DNA of 64,000 nucleotides from Muricauda sp. MAR_2010_75. Lineage in GTDB: Bacteria; Bacteroidota; Bacteroidia; Flavobacteriales; Flavobacteriaceae. Position numbers and translations under genes: made by a program. The number at the start of each line of letters is the position of its first letter. Within the stretch, counting starts at the first letter, position 1. Below are positions 6,355-14,648 of the stretch, in pieces. The notes beneath the pieces were generated by a model. It did no database searches and was not told where the DNA came from. It was given only the letters and a program-made list of their open reading frames with translations. The DNA lies in contig NZ_JQNJ01000001.1 in the NCBI RefSeq assembly GCF_000745185.1, positions 829,501 through 893,500 of the forward strand. The letters are read 5' to 3'.

Positions 6355-8592
6355 ATGTATGCACGTTACTCTGGGGCTTATTACCCTTTATTTTTACTTT
6401 TCACAATTCTTTTTTTAATCGGATGCAGTTCCGAAAAACCAGAAAATCCACATACCACTTGGACACATTATGGCGGTTCTCCCGACCAGTCCAGATATTT
6501 TAATGCCTCCGAAATCACCAAAGAAAATGTTGATGAGTTGGAAGTTGCATGGGTCTACCCCACGGGGGATGAATTCAATTTCTTCAGTCCTATCATTGTT
6601 GATTCCACCATGTACGTCCTTGGAAAAAGCAGTTCCCTAATCGCTTTAAATGCCAAAACAGGTGAGGAAATCTGGATTCATGCCAATCTCAAGGGCATCA
6701 CCCGAAGAGGTATCAATTATTGGGAAAGTCCCGATAAAAAAGATAAACGCCTGATCTTCACCTTGAACAATTCCCTTCAAGCTATTGATGCCACCACAGG
6801 AAAATCCATAATGGATTTTGGAGAAGATGGGTATGTAGATCTTCGGAAAGGGCTGGGCCGAGACCCATCAACCATCGTTCGGATTCAGTCCATGATGCCC
6901 GGCGTACTCTATCAGGATTTGCTCATTCTAGGTTCCTCAACTGGCGAAACGTATTTCTCCCCACCCGGGCATATAAGAGCTTATAATGTGGTAACCGGGG
7001 ATTTGGAATGGACTTTCCATACCATTCCACAGCCGGGAGAGTTTGGGTATGACACCTGGCCCAAAGATGCCTATAAATACGCTGGGGGCACCAATGCTTG
7101 GAGTGAAATATCGGTAGATGTGGAACGGGGCATTGCCTATTTACCCCTTGGATCACCCACATACGATTATTATGGGGCAGACCGTTTGGGCAGTAATCTT
7201 TTTGCCAACTCATTGGTCGCGGTAGATGCTCGAACCGGGGAACGCCTCTGGCATTATCAAACCTTGCACCACGATCTTTGGGATTATGATCTGGCTAGTG
7301 CTCCACAGTTGGTTACGGTGCAACGCGAAGGGAAATCCATCGATGCAGTTTCCATTGCCACCAAACAGGGTTTTGTCTTTGTTTTTGATCGTGTGACCGG
7401 GGAACCTATTTTCCCTATTGAGGAAAAATCGTTTCCTCCCAGTAACATGCCCGGTGAAGAAGCATGGCCAACACAGCCCATACCCTCACTTCCCAGTTTT
7501 ACCAGACATGAAGTTAATCTGGAAAATCTTAATCCCCATTTTCCTGATAGCATTAAACAGGCCTGGGTAAAACGATTGGATTCTTCAAAATCCCAGCTAT
7601 ACCTCCCCCCATCTGACCAATATGAGATCATAGCCATGCCAGGGGCACTTGGCGGGGCTAATTTTGGCAACACTGCTGGTAACCCATCCAAAGGAATCAT
7701 GTACATCATGACCCAGGAATATGCTTCAACCTATCGGTTGAACAAGGTGGAGCCTCCAAAAGAGGACCTTTCCCAAAATGATGTGGACAGGGTACAAAAT
7801 CTATATAGTTCCACATGTATTGCCTGCCATGGACAAAATATGGAAGGTGGTGCCGGACCTTCACTGCTGAATATTGGGCACCACATGGGCTATGACAATT
7901 TTAAGGAGGTTGTACTAAATGGTCGTGGGCAAATGCCCGGGCTGGTTCATGTGGATGAAGAATCTCTAAAGGCCTTGTTCAAATTTTTGGGTGGGAACCC
8001 TGTAAGCAACCCCTTCAGAAGGGTGGCTGCTGAGGAAAGCATCCCGGAAGGACCAGTGGTAGCTTCTGGTGGAGCTCCCATAAAACCTGATGCAAAAAGA
8101 GGCGCTCCCATGCGGGAATACCCGGAAGGCGCGGAGCATCCTGATGCACAATATACCACAGAATATGGATTGGATTGGCCTGCACTTATTGACCCACCTT
8201 GGTCTTCTGTATTAGCCTATGACCTAAACGAGGGAACAATAAAGTGGAAAAAGCCCGTAGGAATAGATTCATTGTATGCCAAAGGCGACCCAAGCAAAGG
8301 GGCACCACAAGGAATCCAACGAAAGGGAATGGTAATTACCTCCACTGGTTTGGTTTTTGCCACAGCAAAAGGTGCAAAATTGTATGCTTTTGATCAAGAT
8401 ACTGGAGAAACGCTTTGGGAAACCACAATGAGTCACGAATCCAATGCGCAACCCAGTATGTACACTCTAAATGGGAAGCAATACTTGGTGGTGAACGCCA
8501 ATTCCAATTTTTTTAGAGGCACTTACGACCAGTCCAAAAAGCCTGGCGCTTTACCAAGGGGGTATGTAGTTTATGCTTTACCTGAAAAATAG
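6355..8592 (+). CDS. PQQ-dependent dehydrogenase lipoprotein with internal cytochrome c domain
   Basis: A 745-residue quinoprotein. Residues 1-24 are a lipoprotein signal with lipobox LIGC (Cys24), so the enzyme is probably anchored in a periplasm-facing membrane leaflet. The main fold is the eight-bladed beta-propeller of PQQ glucose/alcohol dehydrogenases, with repeated blade motifs such as ALNAKTGEEIWIH, AVDARTGERLWHYQ and AFDQDTGETLWET. A cytochrome c domain interrupts the propeller: CIACH at residues 488-492 and a likely axial Met527 (GRGQMPG), after which the last blades resume. Electrons could pass from PQQ to this haem within one protein. The substrate is probably an aldose or alcohol. 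PQQ biosynthesis genes are not in the window. Confidence 0.9.
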   Translation: MYARYSGAYYPLFLLFTILFLIGCSSEKPENPHTTWTHYGGSPDQSRYFNASEITKENVDELEVAWVYPTGDEFNFFSPIIVDSTMYVLGKSSSLIALNAKTGEEIWIHANLKGITRRGINYWESPDKKDKRLIFTLNNSLQAIDATTGKSIMDFGEDGYVDLRKGLGRDPSTIVRIQSMMPGVLYQDLLILGSSTGETYFSPPGHIRAYNVVTGDLEWTFHTIPQPGEFGYDTWPKDAYKYAGGTNAWSEISVDVERGIAYLPLGSPTYDYYGADRLGSNLFANSLVAVDARTGERLWHYQTLHHDLWDYDLASAPQLVTVQREGKSIDAVSIATKQGFVFVFDRVTGEPIFPIEEKSFPPSNMPGEEAWPTQPIPSLPSFTRHEVNLENLNPHFPDSIKQAWVKRLDSSKSQLYLPPSDQYEIIAMPGALGGANFGNTAGNPSKGIMYIMTQEYASTYRLNKVEPPKEDLSQNDVDRVQNLYSSTCIACHGQNMEGGAGPSLLNIGHHMGYDNFKEVVLNGRGQMPGLVHVDEESLKALFKFLGGNPVSNPFRRVAAEESIPEGPVVASGGAPIKPDAKRGAPMREYPEGAEHPDAQYTTEYGLDWPALIDPPWSSVLAYDLNEGTIKWKKPVGIDSLYAKGDPSKGAPQGIQRKGMVITSTGLVFATAKGAKLYAFDQDTGETLWETTMSHESNAQPSMYTLNGKQYLVVNANSNFFRGTYDQSKKPGALPRGYVVYALPEK

Positions 8593-8666
8593 TTCAGGGA
8601 TGTAACCAAAAACAGTAATCATCGATCAATACAGTTTTGAATTTTAAACCAAAAAATTTCAATAGC

Positions 8667-9872
8667 ATGAGAGCACTTTTTGCCATCATTTTGATTATAG
8701 TAACAGGCAGTCTATCTGCCCAATCGATACAGAACCGTATCATCCACAACGACCCATCAACTTACAGAGATTTGACATCGGTACATGCCGGTGCAGGAAG
8801 TATGGGGTTCACTCAGCTTATAGGCCGAAATGACCTTTCCACCAATTTTCTGTATCTGCACACGGGGACCATTGCCGGCAAGTCTGGAATTGGCCATCAT
8901 TTTCATCATGATATTGAAGAAATGTATGTGCTTCTTTCCGGAGAAGCGGAATTCACCATTAACGGCAGAACCTCAACCATTAAGGCTCCTGCTCTCGTTC
9001 CTTGTAAAATGGGCGATTCGCATGCCATTTACAATGCAACAGACCAACCGGTACAGTGGCTCAATTTTGCGGTAAGCACAGTTAAAGGGCGGGGAGGTGC
9101 TTTTGATCTAGGAGATGACCGGGTAGGAGCAACCCTGGACCCAATACCTGTTTTTGTTTCAGGTAAATTGGATAAGGAGCTGCTAAAATCCGAGAGAACG
9201 CCTTACTCGGGTAAAGGTGTATCCTACAGACGGGTATTTGGGTCTGATGTCTTTTCTACCAACTGGAACGCTGTAGACCATTTGACCATTCCCGCTGGAA
9301 CCAAGACAGACTCTCATCAGCTTGAAGGTATGGAGGCCGTTTATTATGTCATCAACGGCTCAGGAACAATAACTGCGGATGGCAAATCCGGAACATTTGG
9401 AAAGGACGATGCTTTCTTCGGAAGGGTTGGAGAGCATATTACACTGAACAACACTGGTAATGACACTGTGGAATTGTTGATCATTGGAATTTCCGCATCC
9501 AAAAAATGGGATATTAAAAAGCCATTAAAAGAGCCAAAGGCCATGGTTTTGGAAATGGATTTTGTGGTTGAAAAGAAAAATGCCCAAGCCTTTGAGGAAA
9601 TGTACTATTCCATCTATGTGCCCGCCATGATTGTTCAGGATGGGTACTTAAGCTCAAAATTATTGCGCCTGTACTCTCCAGACCAAGCCAAGGAAATCGA
9701 AGCAGAACCCACTACCTACAATTACCAAATCCTCATTTCTTTTGAAACAGAGCAAAAACGACGTAAATGGGTAGCAAGCGACCAGCATCAAATTGCGTGG
9801 CCGGCTGCAACTTCCTTGGCCAAAGAATTCAAATGGCGTGGCTATTTTGTTATGGGCGATGATGACCAATAA
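8667..9872 (+). CDS. secreted multi-cupin protein
   Basis: I place the start at ATG 8667, which gives 401 residues and a clean signal peptide (MRALFAIILIIVTGSLSAQ); an open frame upstream has only a TTG. The first cupin (about residues 40-135) has a metal motif GIGHHFHHDIEEMYVLLSGEAEF, with three or four His and a Glu. A second cupin (about 185-270) keeps the fold (HQLEGMEAVYYVINGSGTI) but fewer His. The last 100 residues (VLEMDFVVEKKNAQAFEEMY ...) resemble an antibiotic-biosynthesis-monooxygenase-like alpha-beta domain. It follows the dehydrogenase by 74 bp, probably in one operon, which suggests a part in periplasmic sugar handling. The activity is unknown. Confidence 0.8.
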   Translation: MRALFAIILIIVTGSLSAQSIQNRIIHNDPSTYRDLTSVHAGAGSMGFTQLIGRNDLSTNFLYLHTGTIAGKSGIGHHFHHDIEEMYVLLSGEAEFTINGRTSTIKAPALVPCKMGDSHAIYNATDQPVQWLNFAVSTVKGRGGAFDLGDDRVGATLDPIPVFVSGKLDKELLKSERTPYSGKGVSYRRVFGSDVFSTNWNAVDHLTIPAGTKTDSHQLEGMEAVYYVINGSGTITADGKSGTFGKDDAFFGRVGEHITLNNTGNDTVELLIIGISASKKWDIKKPLKEPKAMVLEMDFVVEKKNAQAFEEMYYSIYVPAMIVQDGYLSSKLLRLYSPDQAKEIEAEPTTYNYQILISFETEQKRRKWVASDQHQIAWPAATSLAKEFKWRGYFVMGDDDQ

Positions 9873-9918
9873 AACCTACCAAATTAAGGTATAGGGTACA
9901 CCCAATTTTTAAGGTCAA

Positions 9919-11856
9919 TTATAAATAATTTACGAAGCCTTTCATATTGGTGCGTATCTTATACACTTTGTCATAACTCACCATGTAGAGAGTCTTCATA
10001 TCCTCTCCCCCAAAGCAAAGACTGACAGGAAAACTTGGCAAGTTGATCATCCCCACATAATTTCCTTCGGCATTAAAGATTTGTACACCATAATATGTGG
10101 CTACATAAATATTGCCCATGGTGTCAATGGCCATACCATCCGCACTTGACGATTTTCCTTTGCGGTCCAACACTTGTCCGGTAAGGAACAATTTGGCGAA
10201 TTTGCGGCCATTGGCAATGGTTCCATCTTCATTTACATCATACGCCCAGATGAAATTCTCCTTTTCACTGTTCACGGGATACCACGATTCATCATCGTAG
10301 CAATTGTTAATGTATAAGGTCTTTCCATCTGGAGATAAAAGGATGCCATTGGGCATGGCAAATTCGTTGGGCTCCACCAATCGCTTTACCTCACCTTTTG
10401 GAGTGATGTAATACACAGCCCTCCCTGGTTGAAACTTTTCTGCCTCCATGGTAAATTGTGGATCGGTAAAGTAAATCCCTCCTTTGGCATCCGTGATGAT
10501 GTCATTGGGTCCATCGATGGGTTTTCCGTTATACGAATCGGCTATAACACGCACAACTTTGCCTTCGGTGGTCATTTCTACTACACGATGTCCAAGCATG
10601 TCACAAACAATTAGATTCCCATTTTTGTAGGGGTATAAACCATTTGCTTGCATTTTACCTTCGGTAATATTGCGGTATGAACCATCTGGGTCCAATTCAA
10701 CAATGGAGCTTTGGGCTGGGTCTCCATTCCAATTTTGGTCAAAGTACATATTGGAAAAATAGATCTTCCCATTTAACCATTTTGGCCCTTCGCTAAAGGT
10801 TAAGCGGGGTTCGGTCTTGGAGCCATCCACCAATAATTCGGGTTCAGCATCCTTTGGAATGATTTTATGATACGCCTCTAAAGCATCCTTGTTCTTTTCC
10901 AAATAATCGTTTCGAGCGGGCCAGAAAATATCCAAAACATCAGAACCAACATCGCCAACCGAAGCACTGTGCACCATATTGCCCGGTACAAGAAGAGCAT
11001 CCATGGCATCCATGGCAACGGGCGTGTCCATGGCTTTTTCTGATAAATTGCCACGCAATACATAAGTAATCTGCTCTTGCGGATGAATATGCGCCGGAGA
11101 ATTGGTTAGTGGATCCATGGAAACAAAGCTGAGCTGTATGTTTCTCCCAGAAATAATCCGGGCATGTGCCCCTTCCCCAATTTTGGTGAACTGGATATCA
11201 TAAAAATCATACACTTTGCCGGGCTCAATGTTTGGCGGATATATTTCATTCAGATCTTCCAAGGCTGAAGGCAAATTTTCCACACCAGCTTTTTCCAGAT
11301 AATCCAAACGATAGGGACTATAAATTTCCATGATTTTGGCACCATCTGGACCCGCTTTGATGGCATTGGAACTGCCTTTTTCCAAATACACAAAATCAGT
11401 TCTTGGAGTACCGCTATGGGTTCCATCGGGTTCTTCCCTTTCTCTGGAAAGCATTGGTACAAACCCTCCATTGATCAATTGTTCAATGGAACCTTCCAAT
11501 ACAAAAAGAAAACGATCTGCAGGCAATTCTTCCTCTTCCACCACCGCATTTGGTTCAAGATTTAGGACACTTGTCATGGTTCCCTTAGACCAAAATACTT
11601 TTCCATTGACACCAGGTTGAATTTCGGTAAGGTCCAAATCCCCAAGATTTACGGCCTCACCTACCCTAAGGTTAGGTTCGATACCGTTTTCAGGTAAATT
11701 GGATAAATTTTTTACCTCCAATTGATGTTTTGCAATCAATTCTTGGTTCTCTTTGAACCACGCTGGTTCATTCGAATTTTTACATGCAGAAAAGATGGTC
11801 AGTGCAGTCAACGGCACCAACAAAACATGCAAATTCCTTACAAATAAGCTTTTCAT
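9919..11856 (-). CDS. cupin-SMP30/gluconolactonase fusion lipoprotein
   Basis: Start chosen at ATG 11856 (645 residues) because it begins a lipoprotein signal, MKSLFVRNLHVLLVPLTALTIFSAC; a longer frame adds 27 unrelated residues. The N-terminal half has two cupin folds: the first lacks metal His, the second has HIHPQEQ and a later VHS, enough for a metal site. The C-terminal 300 residues are an SMP-30/gluconolactonase six-bladed propeller with metal ligands in FSEGPKW, AMPNGILLSPDG and SSADGMAID. A lactonase is the logical second step after a PQQ aldose dehydrogenase. It converges on the cupin gene and diverges from the AraC gene. Confidence 0.85.
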   Translation of the reverse strand: MKSLFVRNLHVLLVPLTALTIFSACKNSNEPAWFKENQELIAKHQLEVKNLSNLPENGIEPNLRVGEAVNLGDLDLTEIQPGVNGKVFWSKGTMTSVLNLEPNAVVEEEELPADRFLFVLEGSIEQLINGGFVPMLSREREEPDGTHSGTPRTDFVYLEKGSSNAIKAGPDGAKIMEIYSPYRLDYLEKAGVENLPSALEDLNEIYPPNIEPGKVYDFYDIQFTKIGEGAHARIISGRNIQLSFVSMDPLTNSPAHIHPQEQITYVLRGNLSEKAMDTPVAMDAMDALLVPGNMVHSASVGDVGSDVLDIFWPARNDYLEKNKDALEAYHKIIPKDAEPELLVDGSKTEPRLTFSEGPKWLNGKIYFSNMYFDQNWNGDPAQSSIVELDPDGSYRNITEGKMQANGLYPYKNGNLIVCDMLGHRVVEMTTEGKVVRVIADSYNGKPIDGPNDIITDAKGGIYFTDPQFTMEAEKFQPGRAVYYITPKGEVKRLVEPNEFAMPNGILLSPDGKTLYINNCYDDESWYPVNSEKENFIWAYDVNEDGTIANGRKFAKLFLTGQVLDRKGKSSSADGMAIDTMGNIYVATYYGVQIFNAEGNYVGMINLPSFPVSLCFGGEDMKTLYMVSYDKVYKIRTNMKGFVNYL

Positions 11857-11985
11857 TGTATTCTGATTTTGATTTTTAACTACACCTGTGAAATTAAGCA
11901 TTTTGTCACAACTCTGGGTGTTTGTCCAAAGCCCCATCTTTTTCCTTTTCCATATCCAACAAAAAGTGACAATTGTTTTAGAAAA

Positions 11986-11999
11986 GGGTACAATTACCC
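11986..11999. promoter_or_regulatory. GGGTA-CAAT-TACCC inverted repeat between divergent genes
   Basis: A perfect 5-bp inverted repeat with a 4-bp centre in the 319-bp gap between the lactonase gene and the AraC-family gene. A candidate operator only; no -7 box was recognised nearby. Confidence 0.3.
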
Positions 12000-12175
12000 A
12001 GACTTAAAATAATATCCGTTTGAGGGGTATTTGAGTGATTTTTCCAAAAAAATGGACTAATTGCAGCTTAGCCATTAGTTTATTACCCAATACTGATACT
12101 ATATTATCCTCAAAATTGCATGAATTGAAAAATGTTAGTACTTTTTTACAAAGAAATGGTAAAAGTATTCCAAAC

Positions 12176-13054
12176 ATGAAAATTCTACCTTTTAAAATCC
12201 CCAAACCAGAGCAAGAGGCTTTGGTCTACCAAGAAGATTCTGGCCTACTTTTCTACGACAAACTGCATCAACATGAAGAGATACAAATAAGCTATATTGT
12301 CTCTGGTGAGGGGTCTATTGTAGTAGGTGACACCATAAGTGATTTTAAAGCCAACGACATACTTGTGATAGGCGAAAATGTCCCCCACGTTTTCAGAAGC
12401 GACTCAAAAGCGTCATCAAAATCTGTCATGTACACCTTATTCTTTACCAAGGAATCATTTGGAAAAGAATTTTTTACGCTTTCTGATATGACCCGGCTTC
12501 AAAACTTTTTTGAAGAATCCGGATATGGAATGAAAATATTATCTGAAAATGAACGACTCAGTTTACTTTTTGAAAACTTAAAAAACCAAAGTCGCATCCA
12601 GCGCATAGCCACGCTGTTGAATATACTGGATATTATGATTTCTTCGGACAAACAGCCCTTGTCCACATTTGTCTATCGGAAAAAATATACGGAAGATGAG
12701 GGCAATCGCATGAACAATGTCATAGATTATGCCCTGAGCAATTTCCATGAACCCTTTTCTTTGGAAATGGTGGCTGAAAAGGCCAATATGAGTAAAAATG
12801 CTTTTTGTCGCTACTTTAAAAAGCGTACCAATAAGACTTTTTTCCAATTTTTGATTGAAATCAGGATTGAGCATGCATGCCGTTTGCTATTTAAAGACAA
12901 TGACCTGCCCATCTCGGAAGTCTCTGAACAGTGCGGCTTTTTGAACATTGCCAATTTTAATCGAAAGTTCAAGGAACTTAAGGGTGTCACCCCAACCCAT
13001 TACAGGAAATTTACCATAGAAAAATGGAGAGACAGATACTCTAAATCTGCCTAG
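12176..13054 (+). CDS. AraC-family regulator with N-terminal cupin sensor
   Basis: 292 residues from ATG 12176; the longer frame from 12035 has an N-terminus unlike the family. Residues 1-110 are an AraC-type cupin ligand domain (LHQHEEIQISYIVSGEGSIVVGD ... NVPHVFRSD). Residues about 185-285 carry the double helix-turn-helix: first helix pair FSLEMVAEKANMSKNAFCRYFKKRTNKTFFQFL, second ISEVSEQCGFLNIANFNRKFKELKGVTPTHYRK. Such regulators respond to small molecules, often sugars. Divergence from the cupin-lactonase gene and proximity to the PQQ dehydrogenase suggest it controls this cassette; this is inference from position. Confidence 0.88.
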   Translation: MKILPFKIPKPEQEALVYQEDSGLLFYDKLHQHEEIQISYIVSGEGSIVVGDTISDFKANDILVIGENVPHVFRSDSKASSKSVMYTLFFTKESFGKEFFTLSDMTRLQNFFEESGYGMKILSENERLSLLFENLKNQSRIQRIATLLNILDIMISSDKQPLSTFVYRKKYTEDEGNRMNNVIDYALSNFHEPFSLEMVAEKANMSKNAFCRYFKKRTNKTFFQFLIEIRIEHACRLLFKDNDLPISEVSEQCGFLNIANFNRKFKELKGVTPTHYRKFTIEKWRDRYSKSA

Positions 13055-13126
13055 AATTACATTGATGCCATTGCCATAAAAATAGTACTGATGTACTTGT
13101 AGAGTTGACAATCTTGGCAGACAATC

Positions 13127-13309
13127 TTATTGACCCAATTCCCGAGCTTCAAAAGCCATTAATTCTTGATTTTTAAAATGGGCCCGAATTTCAATGGGAT
13201 TACAACAGACCTCACAATCTTCCACATAGGTTTGGTCCGATACGGAACTATCCAAAAGAAAGGATATTTCTTCCCAGCAATAAGGGCATTGAAAAAAATG
13301 CTCGTACAT
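13127..13309 (-). CDS. CPXCG-motif cysteine-rich small protein
   Basis: A 60-residue protein matching the CPXCG cysteine-rich family: CPYC at residues 8-11, then YVEDCEVCCNPIEI with Cys32, 35 and 36. Four cysteines could bind zinc as a small ribbon. The usual Gly after the first pair is Trp here (CPYCWE). Function is unknown for the family. It begins 13 bp after the TolC gene and is probably the last gene of the efflux operon, though it may simply be co-transcribed. Confidence 0.85.
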   Translation of the reverse strand: MYEHFFQCPYCWEEISFLLDSSVSDQTYVEDCEVCCNPIEIRAHFKNQELMAFEARELGQ

Positions 13310-13322
13310 AAGTGGTTATCCC

Positions 13323-14648
13323 TTAAAAATCTATATTGAGGAGCTGCCCGCTGATCTGCAACATCTGCAGTTCGGCAAGCTTGGCATTGTACTTGGCCTG
13401 ACTTTTGGCCAATTCAGCATTCAACAGGTTCAATTGTGCCTGTCTGAATTCAATTGAAGTAACCTGCCCCAATTGATACCGTTCATCGGTTCGGTTAAAG
13501 TTATTTTGGTTGGTCTGTAGGTTTTTTTCCTGAACTTCCAATATGTAAAGGGCATTGGTGTAGCTGTCCCATGCATTGCGTATATCCCGCTCCACCTCCA
13601 ACTCTATCTGCTTTTTGATCAGTTCTTGGTTCTCATAGGTTATTTTGGCATTTTTTGCACCTGTAATCGCTCTACCTCCATCAAATAAGTTCCAGCTGAG
13701 ATTAATGGCTCCCGTAACCCCTGTGGAGGTATTTTGAAGGGAAAATGCAAGCGGGCTATTGTTGGTGGACTCGTTCCAGCCATAAGTACCGGTAAGACCA
13801 ATGGTCGGCAAAAAGTTGCTTCGGGCCACTTTTATATTGTAATTGCTTATGCTGATGTCTTTTTCCACTATTTGCAACCGAACATTGTTCATTTTGGCCT
13901 CGTTGTGCATACTCTCCATCTGTAGGCCCGGTATAAAATTCACCGTGGTATCAATTTCAAATCGGGTGGAAAGTTCCCTATTGAGAATAAGGTTCAAATC
14001 CCGCATGGTATTGCGCAATTGTTGCCGGGAGTTGAGTAGATTGATGCTGTCCGTATTGATGTCCACCTCGGCATTGAGCACATCCAAACCTGTATTTTGT
14101 CCATATTCAAATTGATAACGTGCCCTTGTAAGCCTATCTTTTGAAATTTCAAGCGCCTCCTCCAAGTTGGCTGTGTTCTCGGTTAGGCGAGCCACTTCAT
14201 AATACACAGAAAAAAGCTGCAAAATGGTGGTCTCAATAGTCTGTTTTACTTCCAATTCCGATTGTTGGGACCGCTCCTTAAAGCTTTTATAGTTGTAAAG
14301 GCGCCCTAGTCCATCAAACAAGGTGTAATTTACGTTTAGGGAAGCATTATACCTGCGGGTTTCAGCCCCATCCGCAGTACGTGTCTCGCCATTGGCCAAT
14401 ACACCCTCTGTATTCTGGCGATCTATGGTTCCTGCTCCGTTCGCTGTAACTGTGGGCAAATACCCAGAATTAAGGATACTGGCATTGTTTTCATCAATTC
14501 TTTTGGTATTTCTCGCCACTTGAATGCCCAAATTGTTCTCCAATACCAATTGTATGGCTTCCTCCTTTGAAAGGGTTTCCTCTTGGGCTGTTGCCGAATA
14601 ACCAAAAAACAATAAAAAAAGGGGTAGCGTATAAAAAATGCTTCTCAT
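13323..14648 (-). CDS. TolC-family outer membrane efflux protein
   Basis: 441 residues with a signal peptide (MRSIFYTLPLFLLFFGYSATAQ) and two internal repeats of the outer-membrane efflux fold, long alpha-helical segments rich in N, Q, L and E (SKEEAIQLVLENNLGIQVARN; LFDGGRAITGAKNAKI). It forms the outer membrane exit duct for the adjacent RND pump. Its start overlaps the RND stop (TAATG at 14648), which points to translational coupling. No large deletion or frame break is seen. Confidence 0.93.
   Translation of the reverse strand: MRSIFYTLPLFLLFFGYSATAQEETLSKEEAIQLVLENNLGIQVARNTKRIDENNASILNSGYLPTVTANGAGTIDRQNTEGVLANGETRTADGAETRRYNASLNVNYTLFDGLGRLYNYKSFKERSQQSELEVKQTIETTILQLFSVYYEVARLTENTANLEEALEISKDRLTRARYQFEYGQNTGLDVLNAEVDINTDSINLLNSRQQLRNTMRDLNLILNRELSTRFEIDTTVNFIPGLQMESMHNEAKMNNVRLQIVEKDISISNYNIKVARSNFLPTIGLTGTYGWNESTNNSPLAFSLQNTSTGVTGAINLSWNLFDGGRAITGAKNAKITYENQELIKKQIELEVERDIRNAWDSYTNALYILEVQEKNLQTNQNNFNRTDERYQLGQVTSIEFRQAQLNLLNAELAKSQAKYNAKLAELQMLQISGQLLNIDF

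Noticed and set aside
11857..11937. Longer N-terminus for the cupin-SMP30 lipoprotein starting at 11937
   Set aside because: The 27 added residues would put a polar stretch ahead of the lipoprotein signal; ATG 11856 gives a standard signal peptide.
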